From Candidatus Uhrbacteria bacterium RIFOXYB2_FULL_45_11 (lineage in GTDB: Bacteria; Patescibacteriota; Patescibacteriia; UBA9934; GWF2-40-263), in contig MGFD01000030.1 in NCBI GenBank assembly GCA_001791715.1, forward strand, positions 9,246 through 41,609: 32,364 nucleotides of DNA. Direction: 5' to 3'. A program made the translations under genes and the position numbers. Shown piece by piece: positions 11,212 to 19,258 of the stretch. The notes under the pieces were generated by a model, which worked only from the letters and a program-made list of their open reading frames with translations, was not told the DNA's origin and ran no database searches. Position 1 is the stretch's first letter. Each line of letters begins with the position of its first letter.

Positions 11212-13371
11212 ATGTCTTCATCTATGTCTCTTCGACTCACAACGCCTGTTTCTGGACTTCCGGGAATAGGGGATAAAGCTGCGACCGATCTTGCCTCGAT
11301 TCATGTGAAAACCGTTCGGGATCTTTTGTGGTATGTGCCGTTTCGTTACGATGACTTTTCGAAGCGTGTACCGATTGCGAAGGCTCCAATCGATACTCCT
11401 GTGACGATTGATGCACGCATTAAGTCGATTGGGCTTCGTCCTTCAAGATCAAGTCGTGTGAAGATTGTGGATGCGGTGATTGAAGATGAGACGGGAGAGT
11501 TGAAAGTGATATGGTTCAATCAACTGTATTTGTTAAAGACGATGCTGGTTGGATCGAAACATTCCTTTGCAGGTTTGATCGACCATCGATTTGGAAAAAC
11601 GTTTTCGAATCCGATCCATGAACCTGTTGGACAGAATGTGAATACTGGTCGCATTGTTCCGGTGTATGGATTGACGGGCGGAATCACGATGCGCAAACTG
11701 CGTGACGCGATCAAACGCTCGCTTACGATTGTCGACACACTTCCAGATTGGTTGCCGAGCGAGATTGTCGCATCAAAAGAATTGCCAGCATTGTCAGCGG
11801 CACTTTCGAGCGTACACTTTCCAGAATCACACGAAGCCTTGCAGCGCGGAATAGATCGTCTCAAGTTCGACGAATTATTTTTGCATCAGATGTTGTTCGA
11901 AGAAGTACGCCGCGATCGCAAGACCAAGAATGCGACCGCGATCCCAATCGATGAGGCATCGATTAAAACGTTTGTTGCAACACTTCCGTTTACGCTTACG
12001 CGCGCGCAAAAAGTGGCGGCCTGGGAAATTGTTCAAGATCTCGCGAAGGATGTTCCGATGAATCGTTTGCTCGAGGGTGATGTTGGATCTGGAAAAACGG
12101 TCGTCGCCGCGATCGCCGCACACGCTGCGATGGAACCCCCTCTCCCTTTGGGGGAGAGGGATGGGGAGAGGGGTGTTTCGGTTGTGTACCTTGCGCCAAC
12201 GGAAATTCTCGCAACACAACAACACAAAGCGTTTTGTAAAATGATGCCTTCTCGAAACATTGCACTCCTCACACATAATCAAATTTTTTATAATGCGGAG
12301 AAAGTTAAACGCGCAGAGTTGATCGAGAAAATCTCGAGCGGCGCGGTCGACTGTTTGATCGGAACACATGCGGTTTTACAAGAGGGAATTGATGTTTCAA
12401 ATGCGTCGCTTGTGATTATCGACGAGCAACACAGATTCGGTGTTGCGCAACGTCATGCGCTTTTGCATCGTAACCCCTCTCCCCAACCCTCCCCCTCGCA
12501 GGGGAGGGAGTACGCGCCGCATTTACTTTCGATGACCGCAACGCCAATCCCTCGCTCGCTTGCGCTCACGATTTACGGTGACCTCGAACTTTCCATTCTC
12601 GACGAGCTTCCAAAAGGCCGCAAGCCCATCGGAACCGCAATGGTGCCGGTCGAGCAACGCGTTGGTATGTGGAAACATGTTCGGTCCGAGATTGAAAGCG
12701 GAAGACAAGCATTCGTGATTTGTCCGCTCATCGATCCATCCGATTCGCTTGGAAGCAAATCTGTGACAGAAGTTGAGAAAATGCTCACAGCCCTCTCTCC
12801 TCATCGAGGAGAGAGCGGGGAGAGAGGTGTTCTGAACGGTTTACGTGTCACAACGCTTCATGGAAAGTTGAAGTCGGACGAGAAACAAAAACGCAATGAG
12901 GATTTTCGTGACGGAAAGATCGACGTGCTTGTTTCCACAACTGTGGTCGAAGTCGGTGTCGACGTGCCGAATGCGACCGTCATGGTCATCATGAGCGCCG
13001 AGCGATTCGGCCTTGCACAGCTTCACCAGCTGCGAGGACGTGTCGGACGATCTGATCTGCAATCGTATTGCTACTTGTTGCCCGACGATTTGAATCCACA
13101 TTCGAACAATCGTTTGCAAGCCGTGGTCGAGTCGCAGAACGGATTTGAGCTTGCCGAGCGCGATCTTGAATTGCGCGGCGCCGGAAACGTCTTTGGGAAC
13201 GCCCAGTCCGGATTCCCAGACTTCCAGTTCGCAACGTCTGCGGACGTTCCGCTCATGAAACAAGCGCGCGATTGGTCGCAAAAACTTCTTCTCGAAAAAG
13301 ATTTCTTTGAGAAACATCCACTCGTGCGTGCGCGGATCGAAGAAGCACTCGAACAGATTCATTTGGAATAA
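11212..13371 (+). CDS. recG: ATP-dependent DNA helicase RecG with palindromic inserts
   Basis: 719 aa. RecG remodels stalled forks and branched DNA. Order: N-terminal wedge/OB region starting VSGLPGIGDKAA; Walker A GDVGSGKT (about 290); motif Ia LAPTEILATQQ; Walker B VIIDEQHRFGVAQR (about 402); motif III MTATPIPRSLA; helicase C domain with TTVVEVGVDVPNA; QLRGRVGR; then the RecG wrench-like end. Three short stretches match no RecG sequence and are encoded by palindromic DNA: PPLPLGERDGERG (about 12135-12174), NPSPQPSPSQGRE (about 12472-12510) and LSPHRGESGERG (about 12790-12829). All keep the frame and lie between conserved motifs, so the enzyme is probably active. The start at 11212 (ATG) or 11224 (ATG) is preferred to the TTG at 11188. 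Confidence 0.96.
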   Translation: MSSSMSLRLTTPVSGLPGIGDKAATDLASIHVKTVRDLLWYVPFRYDDFSKRVPIAKAPIDTPVTIDARIKSIGLRPSRSSRVKIVDAVIEDETGELKVIWFNQLYLLKTMLVGSKHSFAGLIDHRFGKTFSNPIHEPVGQNVNTGRIVPVYGLTGGITMRKLRDAIKRSLTIVDTLPDWLPSEIVASKELPALSAALSSVHFPESHEALQRGIDRLKFDELFLHQMLFEEVRRDRKTKNATAIPIDEASIKTFVATLPFTLTRAQKVAAWEIVQDLAKDVPMNRLLEGDVGSGKTVVAAIAAHAAMEPPLPLGERDGERGVSVVYLAPTEILATQQHKAFCKMMPSRNIALLTHNQIFYNAEKVKRAELIEKISSGAVDCLIGTHAVLQEGIDVSNASLVIIDEQHRFGVAQRHALLHRNPSPQPSPSQGREYAPHLLSMTATPIPRSLALTIYGDLELSILDELPKGRKPIGTAMVPVEQRVGMWKHVRSEIESGRQAFVICPLIDPSDSLGSKSVTEVEKMLTALSPHRGESGERGVLNGLRVTTLHGKLKSDEKQKRNEDFRDGKIDVLVSTTVVEVGVDVPNATVMVIMSAERFGLAQLHQLRGRVGRSDLQSYCYLLPDDLNPHSNNRLQAVVESQNGFELAERDLELRGAGNVFGNAQSGFPDFQFATSADVPLMKQARDWSQKLLLEKDFFEKHPLVRARIEEALEQIHLE
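12135..12174. repeat. Coding palindromic element 1 in recG
   Basis: CCCTCTCCC (12138-12146) pairs with GGGAGAGGG (12152-12160), with a second GGGGAGAGGGG after it. It is inserted in frame between motif I and motif Ia. Confidence 0.8.
12472..12510. repeat. Coding palindromic element 2 in recG
   Basis: CCCCTCTCCCCAACCCTCCC is followed by CCTCGCAGGGGAGGGAG. The CCCTCCCC arm pairs with GGGGAGGG. In frame, before MTATPIPR. Confidence 0.8.
12790..12829. repeat. Coding palindromic element 3 in recG
   Basis: CTCTCTCCTC (12793-12802), loop ATC, GAGGAGAGAG: a perfect 10-bp stem, followed by CGGGGAGAGAGG. In frame, between the helicase C entry and TLHGKLKSDEK. Confidence 0.85.
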
Positions 13372-13378
13372 ACATAAA

Positions 13379-13410
13379 ACCACCCTTCGACAAGCTCAGG
13401 GTGGTTTTTT
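13379..13410. terminator. Bidirectional terminator between recG and the zincin gene
   Basis: ACCACCCT (13379-13386) pairs with AGGGTGGT (13398-13405), with T runs on both sides (six T rightward, four T leftward). The loop, TCGACAAGCTC, with its stem forms a CCCTTCGACAAGCTCAGGG palindrome. Confidence 0.85.
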
Positions 13411-13414
13411 GTGG

Positions 13415-14275
13415 TCATTCAACCGAGGTTGTGATCAGATTAGCCAGTTGTTTTCTGAGTTGTTCAAAGGATGTTGCGGTAAGAAAAACGGAAACAAGGG
13501 TCTCTGTTGGTTCGAATGCGATCTCTTTGAGTGTGAGAAGTTGTTTGCGAACATCGCGCCATGTTTCAACAGCTTTTTGTAAATCGGGATTCTTCGTTGA
13601 TTTCAGACCGTCTATGCTCATGTGCATCGGAATCAAATGCGCTGTTTTTGTTTCGATTTTTCCTTCATTTGCATAGGCGGCGAGTTCATCCATGACGTCG
13701 TGAAAAAATTGTGCTGTTTCAAGATCTGTATATTCAAACGCATCGCGATTTGATTCTGGGGAAGGAAGATACGTTTGATTCAGGAAATGCACATACTCAT
13801 GCAACACCGTTTTTTCCATGGATTCTGCTGGTTGTGAATATGTGATGATAATGCGGTTGAATAATCGCACATCTTTGTGTTTGGGTCGAAAATGATACAG
13901 ACCTGTGATTGTTTCATCTTGTTTGAATCCAAATGTTTGATCAAAGGTCGATTTTGAATCCAATTCAACGATTATACATCCATGAAACACGGTTCGTTTT
14001 GCAATGGTTGTTTCTGGTGATGGAATATTTAAATATTCAAGACCAAACTGTTGGATAAATTCCGACGCAGTTGTGCGTCCAGATTGTTTCAAAAGATGTT
14101 CGTGGTCGATTTGTATTTCTTTTGAAAGGGGCTGTTGTGTCTTTTTGTCACGATGTGTTGTTTGTGAAATTTGATCAATCATCAAGATGATGTGCGCATC
14201 AAGATGATGAAATGGATTTGATTCTTTCGGTTCTTGTTTTACATCCAAGATGTTTGCTCGAGATTCTGTAAACAT
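13415..14275 (-). CDS. HExxH zincin-like protein, last gene of the minus-strand block
   Basis: 286 aa. MEKTVLHEYVHFLNQ places HEYVH at residues 159-163. VMDELAAYANEG (Glu197) on the next helix is a fitting third zinc ligand, so this looks like a working gluzincin. No signal peptide or membrane helix is seen. The ATG overlaps the radA end region: the radA TGA and this ATG are separated by one base, so translation is probably coupled. Function unknown; it may be a cytoplasmic peptidase. It shares only the HExxH logic with the protein at 2702. Confidence 0.75.
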   Translation of the reverse strand: MFTESRANILDVKQEPKESNPFHHLDAHIILMIDQISQTTHRDKKTQQPLSKEIQIDHEHLLKQSGRTTASEFIQQFGLEYLNIPSPETTIAKRTVFHGCIIVELDSKSTFDQTFGFKQDETITGLYHFRPKHKDVRLFNRIIITYSQPAESMEKTVLHEYVHFLNQTYLPSPESNRDAFEYTDLETAQFFHDVMDELAAYANEGKIETKTAHLIPMHMSIDGLKSTKNPDLQKAVETWRDVRKQLLTLKEIAFEPTETLVSVFLTATSFEQLRKQLANLITTSVE

Positions 14276-14276
14276 A

Positions 14277-15569
14277 TCAATAAGAGGAAAGCTCTTTAAC
14301 GCTCTTCATGGTCTTTGGTGTCACGGATTTCTCAATCCCAACACGCTTTGCCTCCGTCACGCGTTTTTCAACCGCCATCACGTTTCGAATCTCGCCACCG
14401 AGTCCGACTTCGCCGATGTAGACGATCGGCTCACTATCGATGCGATTCTTTGCTGCGCTCATAATCGCCGCGCACACCGCGAGATCAGACGCAGGCTCTT
14501 TTAGTTGCATGCCTCCGACGACGTTCACATACACATCCGATTCGCCAAGATGTAATCCGGCACGCTTCGAGAGGATCGCAATTAACATCTGCAATCGATT
14601 TTGATCCATGCCGTTCGCTCTTCGAACCGGCGTTCCATAAAAGGATTTCTCGACGAGCGCTTGAACTTCTACAAGAAAAATTCTCGAACCTTCGCGCACG
14701 GTCGCAATGACAGACCCAGGAACACTCACGCGTTCCGCAAGAAATCTTGCACTCGGATTCTCGACGGCCTTTAGTCCCTCGCTTGTCATCTCAAATACAC
14801 CAATTTCATCCGTCGCACCAAAACGATTTTTTGTTGCTTCGAGAATACGCAATTCATGTGAAGGTTCACCTGTAAGCGAGAGAACAGTGTCGACAAGGTG
14901 TTCGAGTGTCTTTGGTCCTGCGACGGATCCATCTTTTGTCACTTGGCCGACGAGGAGAAGGGAAATGCCTGTGCGCTTTGCGAGTTCAAGGAGGCAGGAC
15001 GTTGCGTATCGTACGAGCGTGGGCGATCCACTTTGTGCTTCGACGGCGTTTGAAAACATTGTTTGTACAGAATCCACAATCGCGAGTGTGGGCTTTTCTT
15101 TTTCGAGGGTTGCAACCAGTTCTTCAACGGAAACCATCTCAAGAAACTTGATGCGCGAGAGATCTGCGTTTAATCGATCGAAGCGAGACTTGAGCTGCAT
15201 TGCGGATTCCTCACCCGAAACATACAAAACATCATGCTTCGTTGAAGCGATCTTTGCCGCCATGCCTGCAACGAGCGTGGACTTTCCGATTCCAGGCTCG
15301 CCCGAAAGCAATGTGAGCGACCCCGTTACGATCCCTCCACCAAGGACGCGATCAAGTTCATGTTCACCGATGGAGAGGCGTACATGTTCGTCTTGTGCTT
15401 TGATATCTTTAAGCGATGTTGTTTCTTTTGGTTTTGCTTTTGATCCGCTTGCGCGTGTGGCAGGGGAGGGGTGTTCCGTTTCTTCTTTGATCGTGCCCCA
15501 ATGATCGCACGTCAAACATTTACCAGACCATTTCAGTGATTGTGCATCGCAGTGGGTACAATGGAACAT
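14277..15569 (-). CDS. radA: DNA repair protein RadA/Sms
   Basis: 430 aa, slightly short for the family (about 450-460). RadA is a RecA-like ATPase that drives branch migration in recombination. N-terminal zinc finger C4xxC7...C18xxC21 (FHCTHC...GKCLTC); Walker A GEPGIGKSTL; the RadA-specific KNRFG motif (EATKNRFGATDEIG); and a C-terminal Lon-protease-like domain (GGMQLKEPASDLAVCAAIMSA, GEVGLGGEIRNV). The end (MKSVKELSSY) is clipped compared with the usual tail. ATG at 15569 follows the upstream gene by 23 bases. Its place in an envelope-related block is unexpected and suggests simple cotranscription. Confidence 0.96.
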   Translation of the reverse strand: MFHCTHCDAQSLKWSGKCLTCDHWGTIKEETEHPSPATRASGSKAKPKETTSLKDIKAQDEHVRLSIGEHELDRVLGGGIVTGSLTLLSGEPGIGKSTLVAGMAAKIASTKHDVLYVSGEESAMQLKSRFDRLNADLSRIKFLEMVSVEELVATLEKEKPTLAIVDSVQTMFSNAVEAQSGSPTLVRYATSCLLELAKRTGISLLLVGQVTKDGSVAGPKTLEHLVDTVLSLTGEPSHELRILEATKNRFGATDEIGVFEMTSEGLKAVENPSARFLAERVSVPGSVIATVREGSRIFLVEVQALVEKSFYGTPVRRANGMDQNRLQMLIAILSKRAGLHLGESDVYVNVVGGMQLKEPASDLAVCAAIMSAAKNRIDSEPIVYIGEVGLGGEIRNVMAVEKRVTEAKRVGIEKSVTPKTMKSVKELSSY

Positions 15570-15592
15570 ACATTAAGGTTTTGGATTCAGTG

Positions 15593-17101
15593 CTAGTCAC
15601 CAATTGGTCTGCTTATTTGAACAACGATATCTTGTGCACCAAATTTTGTTGTACTCATGTGAACAAAATGGCGTCCGTCAGCACTTTCGATATTCGCAAC
15701 ACGATTTGTTTTATCCTGCCACCCAAGAAACATTGCGGAGTGAGCTGCACCCACAGATGGATTCCAGTTCACGATCACGTAATAATCACCTGGCTGCAAG
15801 TCGTCTACCCAAGACGGTGACCAGTTTTTTCCACCTGTTGCAGTTTGAAGTAATTGCGTTAGTCGTTGGGCGGCTTCTTGTTTTGTTTTGTAACACGGTT
15901 CTTTCCATTTTCCATTACCAAATGGTGCTGCTGGGCAAAAGATTCCTTTCGTAGCATCAGCAATTGTTAATCCATCAATTGTTTTTAAGCTGAGTGCGTT
16001 GTGTAATATTTTTCTTCCGTTACCGTATCCAAGTGAATTACATTCTTTTGTGACATCCTTGTTTATTAGACAGCGCTCAGCTTCAGGAGATGATCCGGGT
16101 TTTGATGCAAGAGCATATATAGCATGAGTCGCTGCTCCACAGTTTGCATATTGAATTTTACATAGTGAAGCGGCCTCTACAGCCTGAAGCACTCGCTCGA
16201 CTCTTGTGGATCCTGTCAGCAGACTTCTAATTTTTTCATGAAATTCAAGACGTCTAGGAAGATTGTGTGCGACATATTTGATCGGTTTTGTATTTTTTGG
16301 TGGATTGACGTACTCGTTATCATGTGTCAATTGGACTGGGCATTTACCGTCTTTAAAATACTTATAATCAAAAGGACCGGCTTCGTATTGATCTGGAGAC
16401 AAAGTCTCTGGACTAAAATTATATTCCACCTCCTGCACGTTTTGTAGCTCAATCATTTTTTGTAAGACTAACTGTGGATTTGTTGTTTTTAAAACAAGAA
16501 AGACACAGAGCAAAAGAACGAGTCCCGTCACTCCGTTTTTTATACGATCTTTACCTTTTTCAACTTGTGCCGAACTTGCTGCACCGATAGTATATTGTAA
16601 ACCGCCAACCATAATCATAACGATTGCAATGATCGTCGCCGTGCCAATAAGAAAAGCGTAAATTGCATTTAAATAGTCCGCAACAAAACTTGTTTTTATC
16701 GTTGTTGCTGTGATGATTGGATCAGAAAATTTTAGTCCCGGAATTTCTACGTTGAGTATTGGGGTAATGAGAGCTTTAGGGGCCGCCTTGGTTGGACTGG
16801 GTGCTGTGGATGTAGCTGTTTTGGTTGCAATAAACTTCTCGTGTGTTTGTCTACATTGTTGAAACACAATTTCTCCCTCAATATCTTCTGCAAATTTGGA
16901 AGAAGCAAAATTATCTGTAAGGTTTTTTTTGCATGCGGCGGTACAGGCAGCTTCCGTTTCGTCTTTTATGGAAAGAGGTGCTGCCTGACAATCGTTTTCG
17001 GTTGTTGTGCAAACACAGGTTCCGGCAAAGGCAACATGGATCGGCATGCATGTGCCGAGCATGAGAAAAAATGCGAAGAAGAGTTTCCAAAGAGATGTCA
17101 T
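15593..17101 (-). CDS. Exported pilin-like protein fused to NlpC/P60-like domain
   Basis: 502 aa. Order: signal peptide (1-26, cut near AFA-GT); Cys-rich region (27-85, GTCVCTTTENDC); Ser/Thr/Pro linker; conserved TPILNVEIPGLKFS (113-126); two membrane helices (about 146-168 and 190-206) around GGLQYTIGAASSAQVEKGKDR, matching the T4SS pilin-like module of CPR proteins (VirB2-like); then a soluble C-terminal domain with NCGAATHAIYAL (Cys321) and LQPGDYYVIVNW...AAHSAMFLGW (His454), the Cys/His order of NlpC/P60-type peptidases. The N-terminal 220 residues are paralogous to the next gene upstream; the enzyme domains differ. The start context is CCCCACTATG. Disulfides probably come from the DsbA-like protein. 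Confidence 0.8.
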   Translation of the reverse strand: MTSLWKLFFAFFLMLGTCMPIHVAFAGTCVCTTTENDCQAAPLSIKDETEAACTAACKKNLTDNFASSKFAEDIEGEIVFQQCRQTHEKFIATKTATSTAPSPTKAAPKALITPILNVEIPGLKFSDPIITATTIKTSFVADYLNAIYAFLIGTATIIAIVMIMVGGLQYTIGAASSAQVEKGKDRIKNGVTGLVLLLCVFLVLKTTNPQLVLQKMIELQNVQEVEYNFSPETLSPDQYEAGPFDYKYFKDGKCPVQLTHDNEYVNPPKNTKPIKYVAHNLPRRLEFHEKIRSLLTGSTRVERVLQAVEAASLCKIQYANCGAATHAIYALASKPGSSPEAERCLINKDVTKECNSLGYGNGRKILHNALSLKTIDGLTIADATKGIFCPAAPFGNGKWKEPCYKTKQEAAQRLTQLLQTATGGKNWSPSWVDDLQPGDYYVIVNWNPSVGAAHSAMFLGWQDKTNRVANIESADGRHFVHMSTTKFGAQDIVVQISRPIGD

Positions 17102-17110
17102 AGTGGGGTA

Positions 17111-18505
17111 TTAGCAGTGTGCGGGAAACGGACAATTTGGATAACTGCATCGACAATAGGTGTCTGCTTTACTTTTTAGCTCAAAGTGCCAGATTTCTTC
17201 TGCGTATCTTACAAAGCCGGCTTGTGTCATGATTTGCGACAAGAGTTGCGCACCATCTTTGTATTTTTGGTTTTGTTGATTGGTGGTGTTAAAGGATGGA
17301 TCTGTAAGAGCCGTACTTCCTTTTTTCAACATGATGTCGATTGCAATACCGCTTCCGTGATTGGATCCACCTGGATAGGCGATTGCTGTTCCGATGCCGG
17401 CGATCTTTTTTTCATCTCCAGTTGCAATGACATCGCAAACCATTTCAATTTGTCGCTTGAGTGGACGATAGGCTGAAATAAGATGAATGGTATAAGCGCT
17501 ATCCATGGACTGTGCAATTTCTCCTGCTTTTTTTAACGCATCTTGCACTTCTTTTGTCACTTGTCCTTTTGGTCCGCTTCCACCTTCATTTACAAAACCG
17601 GGTGCATTTGGTGCTTTTGAAACAAGATTCGGATCGATTGTTTTTGGATTGCTTGATGGCCATGTGTTTTTATCCGTCGCACAAAGTGTTTTACATGCTT
17701 CGGGGTTGCCGCAAACACGTATAGAGCTTGCACTTATTCCACTTGAAGCCATTTGTTCGTCCGACACAACATCTCCTTTGTGTTCTGGAACTTCGACCGT
17801 TTGTACATTTTGAAGTTCAATCGTTTTCATGAGGGTGAGTTGTGGATTGGATGTATACAAAATAAGATAAACCCCAAGAAGCAGGACAAGCCCTGTGAGG
17901 GCGTTTGTGATGCGTGTTTTTCCTTTAGAAACATCCCCGCCACTTGCGGCCATCACATATTGCAATCCTCCAACCATCACCATGACGATTGCGATGGTGA
18001 TGGAGGCGAAAATGAGGAATTTATAGACAGCCGATAGGTAATCAGCGAGGAAGGATGACTTTACAGATGTGGTCGTTGCGATGGCTTTTGAAAAGGAGAG
18101 ACCTGGAATGGGAACGTTGAGGATTGGGGTCGTGGTGGCAGAAGGAGTTTTTGAAGCGGAGGTGTCTGAGCTTGAATCGGTTTTTGATGCAAGAAATGCA
18201 TTATGTTTTTTTTGACAGGAGGATGCAAGAATTTCACCTTCCGTACCATCTGCAAATTCACTTGATGCGAAACTTTTTCCGACGTCTTTTACACAAACTT
18301 CTTTACAACTGTTTGTAGATTGTTGTGAGACAGAAAGAGAAACCGCGCGACAATCTGTGTCTTTTGTTGTGCACACGCATGTTCCGTCTGCAAACGCAAA
18401 CGAGGATGGAAGTGAAAAACCCATCAAGACAAAAAAGAAGATGAGATGTTTTGTGAAACGAAAAATAGAAGCAAGATTATTTTTGTGCAGCAAGTTCGTC
18501 TGCAA
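17111..18505 (-). CDS. Exported pilin-like protein fused to M15 carboxypeptidase
   Basis: 464 aa. Signal-peptide-like N-terminus (hydrophobic 21-38), Cys-rich region (43-100, GTCVCTTKDTDC), conserved TTPILNVPIPGLSFS (125-139), two membrane helices (about 160-180 and 201-217) around GGLQYVMAASGGDVSKGKTR, then a VanY-type M15 domain: SAYRPLKRQ, SNHGSGIAIDIML (His383, Asp390) and EEIWHFEL (His440). It would trim D-Ala-D-Ala from stem peptides outside the membrane. Four more cysteines close the C-terminus (CRCSYPNC...C). The TTG at 18505 overlaps the dsbA end by 29 bases; the exact start is uncertain, but the signal peptide needs this upstream part. Confidence 0.85.
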   Translation of the reverse strand: MQTNLLHKNNLASIFRFTKHLIFFFVLMGFSLPSSFAFADGTCVCTTKDTDCRAVSLSVSQQSTNSCKEVCVKDVGKSFASSEFADGTEGEILASSCQKKHNAFLASKTDSSSDTSASKTPSATTTPILNVPIPGLSFSKAIATTTSVKSSFLADYLSAVYKFLIFASITIAIVMVMVGGLQYVMAASGGDVSKGKTRITNALTGLVLLLGVYLILYTSNPQLTLMKTIELQNVQTVEVPEHKGDVVSDEQMASSGISASSIRVCGNPEACKTLCATDKNTWPSSNPKTIDPNLVSKAPNAPGFVNEGGSGPKGQVTKEVQDALKKAGEIAQSMDSAYTIHLISAYRPLKRQIEMVCDVIATGDEKKIAGIGTAIAYPGGSNHGSGIAIDIMLKKGSTALTDPSFNTTNQQNQKYKDGAQLLSQIMTQAGFVRYAEEIWHFELKSKADTYCRCSYPNCPFPAHC

Positions 18506-19133
18506 TCGCTTTTGTTAAATCATTCGCAGAAGGTACGCCCACAATGGATGTGCTGTTGATAAAAAGCGTTGGGGTTGCGAGGATTCCCAAATTCAGAGCC
18601 TCCTGAAGATTTTTTTGCACAATGGGTAATGTATCTTTTGAAGAAAGACATTTTGAGAACGTTGTTTCATTTAATCCAAGTTCTGTGCCAATTTGTGTAA
18701 ATTGTGTTTCGGATAAGTATGTTTGTCGATCAAACAAGGCAGATGCATATTCCCAAAATTTTCCTTGGCGCGCGGCACAGTGTGCGGCAACGGATGCGCT
18801 TGTTGCGTTTGGGTGTGCGGAATCGTTTGGCATGTCTTTCCAAACAAAACGTACATCATTTGGAAACGTCATGAGAGCGACATCGATAATCGGGTTGAGT
18901 TGTTTACAGGCCGCACACTCAAAATCGGAATAGACAACAAGAGTGACTTTTGCCTTTGGAGCTCCGCGTATCGGATCAACAAACGTGACGCTTGGGGTTT
19001 TTAGTGTGGCAGAATTTGTGTTCGTTATTTTTGGTTTTGGAAGCGGAATGGGTTGTGTGCGAATGAAAAAAAACACAAAAACCATGACGGTTAAAAAGCC
19101 AATCACGAGATATGCAAGGAGACGATCGCGCAT
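18477..19133 (-). CDS. Membrane-anchored DsbA-like thiol oxidoreductase
   Basis: 218 aa from ATG at 19133. The longer frame to 19214 is translated from an inverted repeat and is rejected. N-terminal membrane anchor (about 5-23), Pro-rich linker, then a DsbA/thioredoxin fold: VVYSDFECAACKQLNP with the C72-x-x-C75 active site, and cis-proline loop ILATPTLFINS. WKDMPNDSAHPNA is typical of the DsbA_2-like group. It would form or shuffle disulfides outside the membrane. The two genes downstream encode Cys-rich exported proteins, which are its likely clients. The start lies beside an inverted repeat, in the context TTCCTATG. Confidence 0.9.
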   Translation of the reverse strand: MRDRLLAYLVIGFLTVMVFVFFFIRTQPIPLPKPKITNTNSATLKTPSVTFVDPIRGAPKAKVTLVVYSDFECAACKQLNPIIDVALMTFPNDVRFVWKDMPNDSAHPNATSASVAAHCAARQGKFWEYASALFDRQTYLSETQFTQIGTELGLNETTFSKCLSSKDTLPIVQKNLQEALNLGILATPTLFINSTSIVGVPSANDLTKAIADELAAQK

Positions 19134-19140
19134 AGGAATG

Positions 19141-19255
19141 TTTGAGGTACAGATTACAGATAAGACATACAGATATACAGATGGGAAAAAAGCAGACGTG
19201 CTCTCCGCCTTCATTTGTATATCTGTATGCCGCCATTTGTAATCTGTACCTCAAA
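19141..19255. repeat. Inverted repeat IR-dsbA
   Basis: TTTGAGGTACAGATTACA (19141-19158) pairs perfectly with 19238-19255 (18 bp). After a 7/8-base internal loop, CATACAGATATACA (19166-19179) pairs with 19216-19229 (14 bp). The arms are built from the word TACAGAT. The loop holds a short A run and ACGTG. It fills the space between the beta-propeller stop and the dsbA start. Confidence 0.9.
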
Positions 19256-19258
19256 TGT

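Noticed and set aside
14277..14279. Recoding of UGA as glycine
   Set aside because: radA and several other genes end at TGA at the expected length, and conserved proteins show no internal in-frame TGA.
19134..19214. Longer start for the DsbA-like protein
   Set aside because: The extension is encoded by the IR-dsbA arm; the membrane anchor begins at the ATG at 19133.
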